A stretch of DNA of 64,000 bases from Gammaproteobacteria bacterium. GTDB taxonomy: Bacteria; Pseudomonadota; Gammaproteobacteria; Thiohalomonadales; Thiohalomonadaceae. Position numbers and translations under genes: made by a program. The notes below the pieces were generated by a model, which was not told where the DNA came from, did no database searches, and saw only the letters and a list, made by a program, of their open reading frames with translations. The stretch spans positions 1 through 64,000 of the forward strand of contig JAPHTQ010000002.1 of assembly GCA_026196275.1 (NCBI GenBank), given 5' to 3'. Below, one piece after another: positions 37,031-46,579 of the stretch. How positions within the stretch are numbered: the stretch's first letter is position 1; every line of letters starts with the position of its first letter.

Positions 37031-37867
37031 ATGAGCGAGTCAGCGGCCGCGAGCCACGGCGTGGACATCCGCGCCATGGAGCGCAAACCACGCCACCGTA
37101 ACCTGCAGGATGAGGCCCTTTGTCTGGAGGTTAAGGATCTGAATCTCTATTACGGTGATAAACAGGCACTAAAGGATGTGAATCTGCAGATCCCGCGTCA
37201 GCGTGTCTCCGCCTTTATCGGTCCCTCCGGTTGTGGCAAGTCGACGTTGCTGCGCTGCTTTAACCGTATGAACGATCTGGTCGATGGGGTACGTATCGAA
37301 GGCAATATCGAGCTTGATGGCGAGGATATGTACCAGCGCAACGTTAATGTGGCGGAGCTGCGCCGTCGCGTCGGCATGGTGTTCCAGAAGCCTAACCCGT
37401 TTCCCAAGTCGATCTACGAAAATGTCGCCTACGGGCTGCGCCTGATGGGTAAGAAAAGCCGGCGTGAGCTGGATGATGTGGTGGAAAGCGCGCTGCGTAG
37501 TGCGGCCCTGTGGGATGAGGTCAAAGACCGGTTACATGACTCGGCGCTGGGCCTCTCCGGCGGCCAGCAGCAGCGTTTGGTCATCGCCCGTGCCATTGCC
37601 ATCGAACCCGAGGTGCTGTTGCTGGATGAGCCGGCCTCGGCGCTCGATCCGATCTCCACGCTCAAGATCGAGGAGCTGATCTACGAGCTCAAGGAACGTT
37701 ACACTATCGTCATCGTCACCCATAACATGCAGCAGGCGGCACGGGTGTCGGACTATACTGCTTTCATGTACATGGGTGAACTGGTGGAGTTCGGCGACAC
37801 CGATACCCTGTTTACCAACCCGTCCAGAAAACAGACCGAAGACTACATCACCGGGCGATATGGTTAA
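37031..37867 (+). CDS. pstB: Phosphate ABC transporter ATPase
   Basis: 278-residue ATPase. Walker A is [10 protein letters not shown]-loop [21 protein letters not shown], signature [16 protein letters not shown], Walker [15 protein letters not shown]-loop [13 protein letters not shown]. These are diagnostic for PstB. The N terminus is about 20 residues longer than in E. coli. TGGAG precedes the start. A repeat element of about 140 bases separates it from phoU. Confidence 0.96.
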   Translation: MSESAAASHGVDIRAMERKPRHRNLQDEALCLEVKDLNLYYGDKQALKDVNLQIPRQRVSAFIGPSGCGKSTLLRCFNRMNDLVDGVRIEGNIELDGEDMYQRNVNVAELRRRVGMVFQKPNPFPKSIYENVAYGLRLMGKKSRRELDDVVESALRSAALWDEVKDRLHDSALGLSGGQQQRLVIARAIAIEPEVLLLDEPASALDPISTLKIEELIYELKERYTIVIVTHNMQQAARVSDYTAFMYMGELVEFGDTDTLFTNPSRKQTEDYITGRYG

Positions 37868-37870
37868 GGA

Positions 37871-38014
37871 GTTTGCCACAGAGGTCACAGAGGACACCGA
37901 GAATGAGATGGTATTAGTGAACTCCATAGTTTTGTGGCCCCGGTTGAGAGTATGCATATCGGCAGGCTTCCTACTTTGCCTGCTCTGTGATCTTTGTGTC
38001 CTCTGTGGCCAAAC
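37871..38014. repeat. Inverted-repeat element, GTTTGCCACAGAGG type
   Basis: Left arm GTTTGCCACAGAGG... (37871-37902) is matched by the complement of the right arm (37983-38014), which reads GTTTGGCCACAGAGG.... About 80 bases lie between. It is inserted between pstB and phoU and resembles repeats at 25521-25645 and 54096-54161. A similar CCACAGAGG-type palindrome is familiar from many proteobacterial intergenic regions. Confidence 0.6.
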
Positions 38015-38056
38015 AAATTTTTTAAGAATATCGGGGTGTGCCCCAGGAGACAGATG

Positions 38057-38776
38057 ATGGACAAGATCAGTATCGGACAGCACATTTCCCAACAGTACAA
38101 CGTCGAACTGGAAGATATCCGCAACCGCGTGATGGCCATGGGCGGACTGGTGGAGCAACAGCTGAGCGCGGCGATCGAGGCGCTGGTCAACGGCGACTCC
38201 AAACAGGGTGAATTGGTGATCGGCGGTGACTACAAGGTTAATGCCATGGAGGTGGCCATCGACGAGGAGTGCAGCCGGGTGCTGGCACGACGCCAGCCGG
38301 CGGCCAGTGACCTGCGTCTGATCGTCGCGGTGATCAAGACCATCACCGACCTGGAGCGCATCGGTGATCAGGCCGAGCGGGTTGGCCGTATGGCGGTCAG
38401 CCTGGCCGATACCGATATGAACAAAAACCAGTTTGTCGAGCTGCAGCATCTGGGCAACCATGTGCGGCAGATGCTTAACGACGCGCTGGACGCCTTCGCC
38501 CGCATGGATGTCGAGGCAGCGCTGAATGTGGCGCGCGAAGACATCAAGGTGGACAAGGAATACGAGTCACTGATGCGCCAGCTGATCACCTTCATGATGG
38601 AAGACCCGCGCACTATTACCCGTGTACTCGACATCATGTGGGCGGCACGCGCACTGGAGCGCATCGGCGATCATGCGGGCAACATCTGTGAATATGTGAT
38701 CTACCTGGTGATGGGCAAGGATGTGCGCCACACCAGTCTCGATCAGATGGAGGAGGAGGTGCGCAAGGAGCGCTAG
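38057..38776 (+). CDS. phoU: Phosphate-specific transport accessory protein
   Basis: Negative regulator linking the Pst transporter to PhoR. The 239-residue all-helical protein has two PhoU repeats with the metal-binding patterns [15 protein letters not shown] and [23 protein letters not shown] precedes two adjacent ATGs (38054 and 38057); spacing favours 38057. Its TAG stop falls inside the left arm of the nested palindromic element that follows, so that element inserted exactly at the gene end or supplies its last bases. Confidence 0.95.
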   Translation: MDKISIGQHISQQYNVELEDIRNRVMAMGGLVEQQLSAAIEALVNGDSKQGELVIGGDYKVNAMEVAIDEECSRVLARRQPAASDLRLIVAVIKTITDLERIGDQAERVGRMAVSLADTDMNKNQFVELQHLGNHVRQMLNDALDAFARMDVEAALNVAREDIKVDKEYESLMRQLITFMMEDPRTITRVLDIMWAARALERIGDHAGNICEYVIYLVMGKDVRHTSLDQMEEEVRKER

Positions 38777-39041
38777 TGGTCCTTGCGGAAAATACTGTCA
38801 CTCTCAGCCGGTCCACAAGCCTCATCGGTAAGGCGCACGAGCGCAGGACTAGTTATTCTAATTCAAGCGAGTGCAACACAGCCGATGAGGCTTGTGGACC
38901 GGCCCGCAGGGAGCCCCGCTAATGAGCCAATGCGGCGTTGCACCGCTTGGAAAGGACCCGGCCATTCCCTGCGCAGTGCGCCTTGCCTTGACTCATTAGC
39001 GGGGTTCTGAGAATGACATTGTTTCCCGCAAGGACCACTAG
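38773..39041. mobile_element. 269-base nested palindromic element (three-arm MITE-like)
   Basis: Outer arms 38773-38807 and 39007-39041 are inverted copies (first 16 bases CTAGTGGTCCTTGCGG perfect, then about five mismatches in 19). Inside lie two further hairpins: a perfect 21-base inverted repeat (38808-38828 with 38882-38902), and a perfect 13-base one, CCCCGCTAATGAG (38914-38926 with 38992-39004). The whole can fold as a three-way junction. CTAG at both ends could be a 4-base target duplication. No coding capacity. It fills most of the gap between phoU and the SET gene. Confidence 0.8.
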
Positions 39042-39103
39042 TGGCCTTGTGCGACTGGATTGGTTACTCTTTCAACAACACCAACCGGGCATGAAGGGCA
39101 ATA

Positions 39104-39460
39104 ATGACCAAGGTCAAACTCTCCGAACTCTTTTATGTCGACGACTCCGGCATCCACGGCAAGGGCCTGTTCGCCAAAAAAGCGCTGAAGAAGGGACGTT
39201 ATCTTGGCACCTATAATGGCCCGGAGACCACAGACCTGGAAACAGGCGGTCCCCACGTGCTGTGGGCCGAACAGGACGACGGCACCTGGCTCGGCCGCGA
39301 CGGACGCAACATCCTGCGCTATCTCAACCACCACCATCGCCCCACCTGCGAGTTCGACGGCTTCGACCTCTACGCCCTGCGCAATATACCCGCCGATAGC
39401 GAGCTGACTATCCATTATGGTGAGGAGTTTGTGGAGGCGATCAAGAACGAAGAGGTTTAA
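39104..39460 (+). CDS. Small SET-domain protein
   Basis: 118-residue protein made almost only of a SET domain: the N-terminal GIHGKGLFAKKALKKG, the AdoMet/knot motif GRDGRNILRYLNHH and the C-terminal LTIHYGEEF. SET proteins methylate protein lysines with AdoMet. Bacterial single-domain forms are poorly known and their targets are mostly undefined. There is no pre- or post-SET cysteine cluster. It stands alone between the palindromic element and an A/T-rich accessory stretch. Confidence 0.85.
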   Translation: MTKVKLSELFYVDDSGIHGKGLFAKKALKKGRYLGTYNGPETTDLETGGPHVLWAEQDDGTWLGRDGRNILRYLNHHHRPTCEFDGFDLYALRNIPADSELTIHYGEEFVEAIKNEEV

Positions 39461-39905
39461 TGCAGCACTCTCGTTTCGTTTTGATGATACCTTGGCTGAG
39501 GATTGCTAACGGCAGTAGCGGACTAATTACTTCACATACTGGTACGGCCGCTATTATTCCTACATTGGACTTCCAGACTCCCATACAACTGATCAGCACT
39601 GTAGCGCAGGCCTGTTTGCCCATGTTGCGAATTGCAGTCTGTGTGAATCGCCACCAGTTTGTAAAAGAATGAGCTATCGCCTTACGGTCTTTTTTCCATC
39701 TGTCGCTATTGCTTGTGGTTATGTGATCTTCCTGGTTTTCCTGCTTGGTAAAAAGGTTGCTATAGCAATCAGGAACCAGTAACTTCCTTCAAATATACCA
39801 CTGTTATACTGTGCTGATGGCAGTACTATCTTTGCAACTCTCTATTCGCCAGTAAGAGGGCTGTCTAGGCCTATTCTTGATCTGGTTTCCGCATTGAGAG
39901 CGATG
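39461..39905. other. 445-base gap with a start-less reading frame
   Basis: More A/T-rich than its surroundings. One frame (39519-39782, plus) is open for 87 codons to a TAA. It begins directly after a TAG and has no usual start codon until an ATG at 39670. Its translation is aromatic and Cys-rich, then hydrophobic (YVIFLVFLLGKKVAIAI). It may be a gene remnant. The promoter of the antiporter gene probably lies after 39785. Confidence 0.35.
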
Positions 39906-41576
39906 ATGGAAGACACTTTCCTGCAAATGGGTGCGATATTAGGGCTGGCGGCAGTGGGGGGCTTTTTGGCTCAGGCGCTCCGTCAGCCGCTAATAGTAGC
40001 CTTCATTGCCGTCGGCATTGTGTTAGGCCCCTCTGGTTTCGGACTGGTAGTACACAGTAGCGAAATCGAGCTGTTTGCTCGGCTTGGTATTGCCCTTTTG
40101 TTGTTCGTCGTTGGGCTCAAGCTGGACTTGCATATCATTCGCACGGTCGGGCCTGTGGCACTTGCCTCTGGCCTCGGCCAGGTAATCTTTACCTCCGTGT
40201 TCGGTTATCTAATCGGCCTGCTGCTCGGCATGTCGCATGTCACGGCTCTTTACGTGGCGGTGGCCCTGACTTTCTCCAGCACCATCATTATCGTCAAGTT
40301 GCTCTCCGACAAGAAAGAGGTCGATTCGCTGCACGGGCGCATCGCGGTGGGCTTTCTTATCGTTCAGGACATCGTCGTGGTGTTGGTAATGATCGGCTTG
40401 ACGGCGATGAGTCAGACCGGCAATGACGCAGAGCTGGGATGGCAAGCAGTGCAGATCCTCCTCAAGGGTGTGTTAATGCTGGCGACAGTCGCATTACTGA
40501 TGCGCTATCTGTTGCCCGGCCTGCTGCACCGCCTCGCCCACTCCTCGGAACTGTTGATGCTGTTCGCCATCGCCTGGGCGGTGTTGGGAGGGGCGGCTGG
40601 CGATGCCCTCGGCTTCAGCAAAGAGGTGGGCGCCTTTCTGGCCGGGATATCCATCGCCTCCACCTCTTACCGGGAGCAAGTCGCTGCGCGATTGGTCAGT
40701 CTGCGTGACTTTCTGCTGCTGTTCTTCTTCATTGAGCTAGGGGCTTCGCTCGACATGAGCATCCTCGGTGCTCAGGTGGGTGCGGCCGTTATCTTCTCGG
40801 CCTTCGTTTTGATTGGTAATCCGATCATTGTCATGGCCATCATGGGCTACATGGGCTATCGAAAGCGAACAGGCTTCCTGTCAGGGCTGGCTGTAGCGCA
40901 GATCAGTGAATTTTCACTCATTTTGGTGGCACTCGGCCTGAGCCTCGGCCACCTGAGCCCGGAGACGGTAGGCTTGGTCACCCTGGTCGGTTTGATCACC
41001 ATAAGCGCCTCCACCTATATGATTCTCTACTCCCACCCGATCTACGAGCGCATCGCGCCATGGCTGTCGATTTTCGAGCGGAAAGTGCCACACCGGGAGC
41101 TGGATAGCCCATTGGATTGGCAGAGACGTGTCGATATCCTTCTGATTGGATTGGGGCGTTTCGGGACTGAGTTGGCAACGAGCCTCCGCGAGCGTGGCAG
41201 CCGGATATTGGCAGTGGACTTCGACCCTGAACTCGTGCGCGTCCACACACGTGAGGGCTACACTGTTCATTATGGTGATGCCGAGGATCCCGAGTTTGTG
41301 GCCTCGCTCCCGCTGCAACAGGTCGAATGGGTGGTCAGTACCGTACGCGATCGCTCAATAAACAAGATGTTGTTGCATGCTCTGCGGCAACAGGGATATC
41401 AGGGCAAGGTGGCGCTCTCCGCATCTAATCGCCACGAAGCGCTGATCTTTGAGGAAGAGGGGGTAGACCGGGTATTTATCCCATACGTCGATGCTGCCGA
41501 AAAGGCTGCAGAGAGCCTCGCACCCACAAATCATAAATCGGAGGTCACACGTCCTCCTGCTGGAGAGAATCTATGA
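39906..41576 (+). CDS. CPA2 cation:proton antiporter with TrkA-N domain (KefB/YbaL-like)
   Basis: 556-residue membrane protein: about twelve transmembrane segments (1-390) with the CPA2 pattern (FLAQALRQPLIVAFIAVGIVLGP, FLIVQDIVVVLVMI), then a cytosolic Rossmann RCK/TrkA-N domain (about 410-530, DILLIGLGRFGTELATSLRERG, ILAVDFDPE, GDAEDPEF). It probably exchanges K+ or Na+ for protons, with nucleotide control. Two ATGs (39903, 39906) are possible; GAGAG spacing favours the second. The stop overlaps the UspA gene (ATGA), so the two act together. Confidence 0.9.
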   Translation: MEDTFLQMGAILGLAAVGGFLAQALRQPLIVAFIAVGIVLGPSGFGLVVHSSEIELFARLGIALLLFVVGLKLDLHIIRTVGPVALASGLGQVIFTSVFGYLIGLLLGMSHVTALYVAVALTFSSTIIIVKLLSDKKEVDSLHGRIAVGFLIVQDIVVVLVMIGLTAMSQTGNDAELGWQAVQILLKGVLMLATVALLMRYLLPGLLHRLAHSSELLMLFAIAWAVLGGAAGDALGFSKEVGAFLAGISIASTSYREQVAARLVSLRDFLLLFFFIELGASLDMSILGAQVGAAVIFSAFVLIGNPIIVMAIMGYMGYRKRTGFLSGLAVAQISEFSLILVALGLSLGHLSPETVGLVTLVGLITISASTYMILYSHPIYERIAPWLSIFERKVPHRELDSPLDWQRRVDILLIGLGRFGTELATSLRERGSRILAVDFDPELVRVHTREGYTVHYGDAEDPEFVASLPLQQVEWVVSTVRDRSINKMLLHALRQQGYQGKVALSASNRHEALIFEEEGVDRVFIPYVDAAEKAAESLAPTNHKSEVTRPPAGENL

Positions 41577-42541
41577 AGCACTTCCAGAGCATTCTTTATG
41601 TGTCCGAGACTTCGGTCGAACAAGATTCGGCCCTCGCGCGAGCGGTCTCTTTGGCGGAGAACAATCAGGCTGCACTAACGGTGATCGATGTGATCCCACC
41701 GCTGTCCGCGGGCATACGACTCCCTCACGGCGGACCGATTTCAGCCGATTTACAGGCATTGGCAGTATCGGAGCACCGGCAGGCCCTGGAGGCTCTGGTG
41801 GCCCCCTATCGGACGCGCCTCTCCATCCAGGTTGATGTGCTCGTGGGGCTAACCTTTCTGGAGACCATCCGTGCAGTTATTCGCAATGCTCATGACCTGG
41901 TCATCAAACCCGCTGAAAATCCGGACTTCGTGGAACGGCTGTTCGGTGGCGATGATATGCATCTATTACGCAAGTGTCCCTGTCCAGTCTGGCTGATGAA
42001 GCCTGGTGAGAAAAGCAATTACCAACGCATCCTGGCCGCGGTGGACTTCGATCCGGAGATGCCGTCTGCCCCGGAGCAGGGCCCGAACTCTGAAATACTT
42101 GAGCTGGCGGCGTCGCTGGCTGTATCGGATTTCGCCGAGCTTCATCTGGTTCATGCCTGGGACACTCCGGCTGAAATGCTGCTTCGTTCCTGGAGTGACA
42201 ACCCGGAAGAGGCCGTCCTGCACTATGTGGAGACAGAACGTTTACGCCATAAAAGGGGTATGGACGCCATCAAGTCCATGCTCCAAGAGCGGCTGGGAAA
42301 GGAAGCCTATGAGTATATTTCACCCCGTTACCACCTGACGCAAGGGGTGGCGAAACAGGTCATTCCGCAAACGGCTGAGCGTGTGGGGGCTGATTTGGTC
42401 GTTATGGGAACATTGGCACGAACCGGCGTTAGGGGATTGTTTATCGGGAACACTGCCGAGACTATTCTCGAACAGTTGCGTTGCTCTGTGCTTGCGTTCA
42501 AGCCTCCCGGGTTTGTGTCGCCGGTAACGGTGTCGAAATAA
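41573..42541 (+). CDS. Tandem universal stress protein (UspE-like)
   Basis: 322-residue protein with two UspA domains: about 1-145, and about 150-310. The second has an ATP-loop-like pattern ADLVVMGTLARTGVRGLFIGNTAE; the first lacks a clear Gly-rich loop. Overlap with the antiporter stop implies co-translation. UspA proteins near ion transporters often tune them through nucleotide binding. Confidence 0.88.
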   Translation: MKHFQSILYVSETSVEQDSALARAVSLAENNQAALTVIDVIPPLSAGIRLPHGGPISADLQALAVSEHRQALEALVAPYRTRLSIQVDVLVGLTFLETIRAVIRNAHDLVIKPAENPDFVERLFGGDDMHLLRKCPCPVWLMKPGEKSNYQRILAAVDFDPEMPSAPEQGPNSEILELAASLAVSDFAELHLVHAWDTPAEMLLRSWSDNPEEAVLHYVETERLRHKRGMDAIKSMLQERLGKEAYEYISPRYHLTQGVAKQVIPQTAERVGADLVVMGTLARTGVRGLFIGNTAETILEQLRCSVLAFKPPGFVSPVTVSK

Positions 42542-42836
42542 TGATGGAGGGCAGCCACAACCGTTTTTCACCGATAAGAATGACCGGGGAAGATCACACT
42601 TTAAAGTCAGCTTTTTTCTAATGAACGGACCTTGTTGCTTCACTAATGCAACGTCTGTTTTGGTCGCTTAGGAGGCGAAGGTGACTGTCGGAGGGCGTTA
42701 GAGCGTCGTTTGTGCTGATGTTGGCCAACTGCAGACATGCCAGCAGGGGAAGAACGTAGTCCGCATTCGCGCTAGTAGCGGAAGTAGGCGGTTGTAATTG
42801 GCCCGTCCTGGTTGGACCAATAATCATCTGGAATGG

Positions 42837-43016
42837 CTAACTCATACCCTTCATCTGATCGAGTGGACTGCACACATTCTTATGATCTGGTGTTATGTGG
42901 GTATATATCATCGTGGTCTCGATCTTTTTATGCCCGAGCAGTCTCTGAACGGTTCTGATGTCAGTGCCAGCCTTACGGAATACTTCTGGCCAAGTTGCGT
43001 TGTGTCGAAAAGAATT
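42837..43016 (-). pseudogene. C-terminal remnant of a tyrosine recombinase (integrase)
   Basis: Between two stop codons the minus strand encodes about 59 residues with the end of an integron/phage-type recombinase: [12 protein letters not shown], then [19 protein letters not shown] and [13 protein letters not shown]. These hold the Arg of the HxxR box region, the LLGH His and the nucleophilic Tyr (in MIYTH). There is no start and the rest of the catalytic domain is missing, so it is a decayed fragment. The remaining sequence of the 42542-43093 gap shows no other gene. Confidence 0.8.
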
Positions 43017-43093
43017 CTACAGTCGATTAGTAAAGAATTATGCAAATAGATAATAATTAAAAATAGCTCCACAAATGAAACGGCACTACGGCG

Positions 43094-46000
43094 ATGCGAT
43101 TGCGATCAAGATTTCTTCTGAGTTTCCTGCTGGTAGCTTTTCTGCCGCTATTGATCGTGGTCACGATCATCTTCCGCGAGGGCGAGGCCAATCTGCGCGA
43201 GCGGGTACTGGCCGATACTCGCATTATTGCCGAGGGCAAAGAGGCCGAGATACTGGAGTATCTTGTGGCCAAGAAATCGACCGCTGAACACTTCGCCTCG
43301 GATGGTCTGATCCGCGATCGCCTCTCCCTGCATGTGGCCAATGCGAAGGCGTCGCTCCAGTATGAAGACTCCCGTGTGTTGAGTGAGCACCTGGTTGATG
43401 CCAAGATGCCGCTCGACCGGGATCTGATCGCTATTCAGCTACTCGACCTGAGCGGACGAGTGATCGCCAGTACCGTTCGGGATGAGGTGGGTAGCACATC
43501 GGAGGCGGAACGGCCCTTCTTCCGGCAAGGAAGGGTTCGCACCTATGTACAGGACATGGTCTTCCACCAGCGTGATGAACACGACGCACATCGCCACTCG
43601 GTGGTGGTGATCGGCACCCCGGTGCGAGCGCGCAGCGTCGAGGGGGAGATCGTGGGAGTGCTTGCCAACCACTATGCGCTGCAAGGTTTGAGTGAGGTGC
43701 TTTCCGGTCTGCGCAGCCGTCAATTGGGGGCGCAGACGGTGTTGCAGGATGTCGATAGTGATGTGCGGGTGGCACTGACCAATAATGAGGGGATACAGAT
43801 CGCCCCGCTCATGGCCGATCAGTGGCCCGATCGCCGTGACGAGGAGCCTGTGGCCGGCTGTATCACCCGCCAGCGGGAGGTCACCGGCATGTGGTCCGGG
43901 CATGACGGAGAGATGCTGTGGGGGGCCTCCATGTGTATTCCCACCAACAGTGATGACCACTGGACTCTTCTGGTGACCCAGGATGAGCAGGCGGTGCTGG
44001 CCCCGATTCGAGAGATGCAACGGCAGGTGGCCGGTCTGGCGGGGATTCTGGCACTGGTGATTGCCCTCTTCGCCCTGTGGCGCGCCGGGGCCATCACCCG
44101 TCCCCTCGCCATTCTGGAAGGGGGGGTCAAGCGTATCGCCGAGGGGGATCTGGAGCAGCAGATTGCGGTGGTTGCCGACGATGAATTGGGACAGCTGGCT
44201 ACCACATTTAACACCATGACAAGGCGGTTAAAGCAGATCACCGCCTCCCGCGATGAGCTCAATCGGGAGATCGCCGAGCGCGAGCGTATCGAGCGGCAGT
44301 TGCTGGAGAGCCAGCGCAATCTGAAGCAGCTCAACGAGGGGCTGGAGAAGCGCATTGCCGAACGCACCGCAGAGCTGCTGCGCTTTCGTACTGCGCTGGA
44401 CCAGTCTGCCGACCTGATCTATCTGATTGACCCCGTGACGATGCGCTTTATCGACTATAACCGGGCGGTGGTTGATAGTCTCGGTTTTACGGAAGAGGAG
44501 CTGCACAACATGGGGCCCGATGAGATCTGTGGCCAGTGCCGTTCGGAGGAGGGGGTCTGTGGTTTTGTCAGCGCGCTGGAGCAGAATCTCTATGATCACA
44601 CGCTGGAGGTGTGGCACCGGCGCAAGGATGGCAGCGAGTTTCCGGTCGAGATCACGATGTATGCGCTGGGGCCTCAACAGGACAATCTGGTGCTCGCCAC
44701 GGCCCGCGATATCAGCGAGCGCAAACGGGTGGAATCGAAGATGCGCATGCTCTCCGGGGCGATGGAGCAGTCGGCTGACCTGGTGTTGATGAGTGATGCG
44801 GAAGGGCGAATCGAGTATGTTAATCGCGCCTTTGAACAGACCACCGGCTACAGTCGGGATGAGATGGTTGGCGAGAATCTGGGCATATTGCGCTCCGGCA
44901 GGATGAAGGATGAGTTCTACCGCAAGATGTGGCAGACCCTGGATGGAGGCGAGCCGTTCTACGGCCTGTTTATCAACCGCCGCAAGAATGGCAGCCTCTA
45001 CTACGAGGACAAAACCATCACCCCGGTCACCGGCAGTGACGGCCAGATACTCCATTTTATCTCCACCGGTAAAGATATCACCGACCTGATGGAGGCCGAG
45101 GAGCGGCTGCACCATCTGGCCACTCACGATCCGCTAACCGGCCTGCCTAATCGGGACTTGATGCTTGATCGCCTGCAGCAGAGCTTGGTGAACGCTGGAC
45201 GCAACCAGAGCTTTATCAGTCTGGCGGTGCTCGATATTGATCGCTTCAAAAATATCAACGATTCACTGGGCCATGCCGCCGGGGACCTGGTACTGGAAGG
45301 GGTGGCGCAGCGTCTGCAGGCGAGCATACGTCCCGGGGATACTGTCGCCCGGATGAGCGGGGGCGAGTTTGCCATCCTGTTTGATAATCTGGCCAGAGGC
45401 GATGATGCCTGGACGGTCTCAGAGAAGCTGCAGGAGGTTTTCGTTGAGCCCTTTACCTTCCATCTGCAGGAGCTCTTCATCAGTGCCAGCATGGGGATTG
45501 TGCTCTATCCGGGGGATGGCGACAGTGCCGGGCAGCTTCTGAAAAATGGTGAGTCGGCGCTGTACCGCGCCAAGGAGCAGGGGCCGGGCAGCAGCTGCTT
45601 CTATACGGTCGATATGAACCGGCGGGCGCTGGAGCGGCTCAGTCTGGAGAACGACCTGCGTCGCGCCCTGGAGCGGGAGGAGTTTGTTCTCTACTACCAA
45701 CCCCTGTTTGACTTGAAATCGGGTCTAATCACAGGAGCCGAGGCGCTGCTACGCTGGCAACATCCGGAACACGGTATGGTCTCGCCGATCGATTTTATCG
45801 ATCTGCTGGAGGCGACCCGGCTGATTGTGCCGGTGGGAGAGTGGGTGCTTAAGACGGCATGTAGCCAATTCCAGCAGTGGCGCGAGAGTGGCCTGGAGAT
45901 CGCCTATATCTCGGTCAACCTCTCACCAGCACAGTTCGCCGATCAGCGGCTTCTGGAACGTATTGAGAGGATCATTGACACTTACGATATGGGCAGCGGT

Positions 46001-46408
46001 GCGCTGCAACTGGAGATCACCGAGAGCACCCTGATGCACCATATCGATCAGGCGAGCGTCATTCTTGATCAGATTCATGAGATGGGTGCAATGATCGCGA
46101 TTGACGATTTTGGTACTGGTTACTCCTCCTTCAGCTATCTAACCCGTCTGCCGATCGATGCGCTGAAGATCGACCGCTCGTTTATTGTCAATATTCCCGG
46201 CCGGGATGAGGATGAGGAGGTTGTGCGAGTTGTCATCGCGCTGGCCCACGCACTGAAAATGACAGTGGTGGCCGAAGGCGTTGAGAGTGAGCAGCAGCAG
46301 GCGCTTCTGGAGCAGTATCAGTGCGACGTACTCCAGGGATATTTCATCAGCCGCCCGATAGCTGCGGTTGAATTTGAACGCTTTGTTAAAAGCGGTGGCT
46401 ATTCGTGA
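43094..46408 (+). CDS. Membrane sensor with HAMP, two PAS, degenerate GGDEF and EAL domains
   Basis: 1104-residue c-di-GMP protein. Membrane segment 6-26, periplasmic sensor region (about 30-310), second membrane segment (about 315-335), HAMP, coiled coil, PAS with C479, C482 and C489 (CGQCRSEEGVC), second PAS, GGDEF-like domain and EAL domain. The cyclase signature is SGGEF (755-759), lacking the catalytic acidic residue at position three, so cyclase activity is unlikely. The EAL domain keeps EALLRW (883), ISVNLSPAQF, LEITES, IDDFGTGYSS and AEGVES, so it should hydrolyse c-di-GMP. Stands alone. Confidence 0.92.
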   Translation: MRLRSRFLLSFLLVAFLPLLIVVTIIFREGEANLRERVLADTRIIAEGKEAEILEYLVAKKSTAEHFASDGLIRDRLSLHVANAKASLQYEDSRVLSEHLVDAKMPLDRDLIAIQLLDLSGRVIASTVRDEVGSTSEAERPFFRQGRVRTYVQDMVFHQRDEHDAHRHSVVVIGTPVRARSVEGEIVGVLANHYALQGLSEVLSGLRSRQLGAQTVLQDVDSDVRVALTNNEGIQIAPLMADQWPDRRDEEPVAGCITRQREVTGMWSGHDGEMLWGASMCIPTNSDDHWTLLVTQDEQAVLAPIREMQRQVAGLAGILALVIALFALWRAGAITRPLAILEGGVKRIAEGDLEQQIAVVADDELGQLATTFNTMTRRLKQITASRDELNREIAERERIERQLLESQRNLKQLNEGLEKRIAERTAELLRFRTALDQSADLIYLIDPVTMRFIDYNRAVVDSLGFTEEELHNMGPDEICGQCRSEEGVCGFVSALEQNLYDHTLEVWHRRKDGSEFPVEITMYALGPQQDNLVLATARDISERKRVESKMRMLSGAMEQSADLVLMSDAEGRIEYVNRAFEQTTGYSRDEMVGENLGILRSGRMKDEFYRKMWQTLDGGEPFYGLFINRRKNGSLYYEDKTITPVTGSDGQILHFISTGKDITDLMEAEERLHHLATHDPLTGLPNRDLMLDRLQQSLVNAGRNQSFISLAVLDIDRFKNINDSLGHAAGDLVLEGVAQRLQASIRPGDTVARMSGGEFAILFDNLARGDDAWTVSEKLQEVFVEPFTFHLQELFISASMGIVLYPGDGDSAGQLLKNGESALYRAKEQGPGSSCFYTVDMNRRALERLSLENDLRRALEREEFVLYYQPLFDLKSGLITGAEALLRWQHPEHGMVSPIDFIDLLEATRLIVPVGEWVLKTACSQFQQWRESGLEIAYISVNLSPAQFADQRLLERIERIIDTYDMGSGALQLEITESTLMHHIDQASVILDQIHEMGAMIAIDDFGTGYSSFSYLTRLPIDALKIDRSFIVNIPGRDEDEEVVRVVIALAHALKMTVVAEGVESEQQQALLEQYQCDVLQGYFISRPIAAVEFERFVKSGGYS

Positions 46409-46579
46409 CCATCAATGCGGTAACTTCCCGTCACCCCGGTGACTTTTGCATCGATCAAATCATGGCTACAAGGTTTGAAATGTCCATGCCAGCAGGCACT
46501 GTTCGCAATGACATTCTTCTTCAACGCGATTTCGCCTGACACAGACAGTCGGCAGGGTGACTGAGTGTAAAGAGGGCCC

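Noticed and set aside
35866-37086. 406-codon minus-strand frame opposite pstA
   Set aside because: Gln/His-rich translation typical of an antisense frame; pstA is unambiguous.
42798-43049. 83-codon plus-strand frame
   Set aside because: It is antisense to the recognisable recombinase remnant and has no family resemblance.
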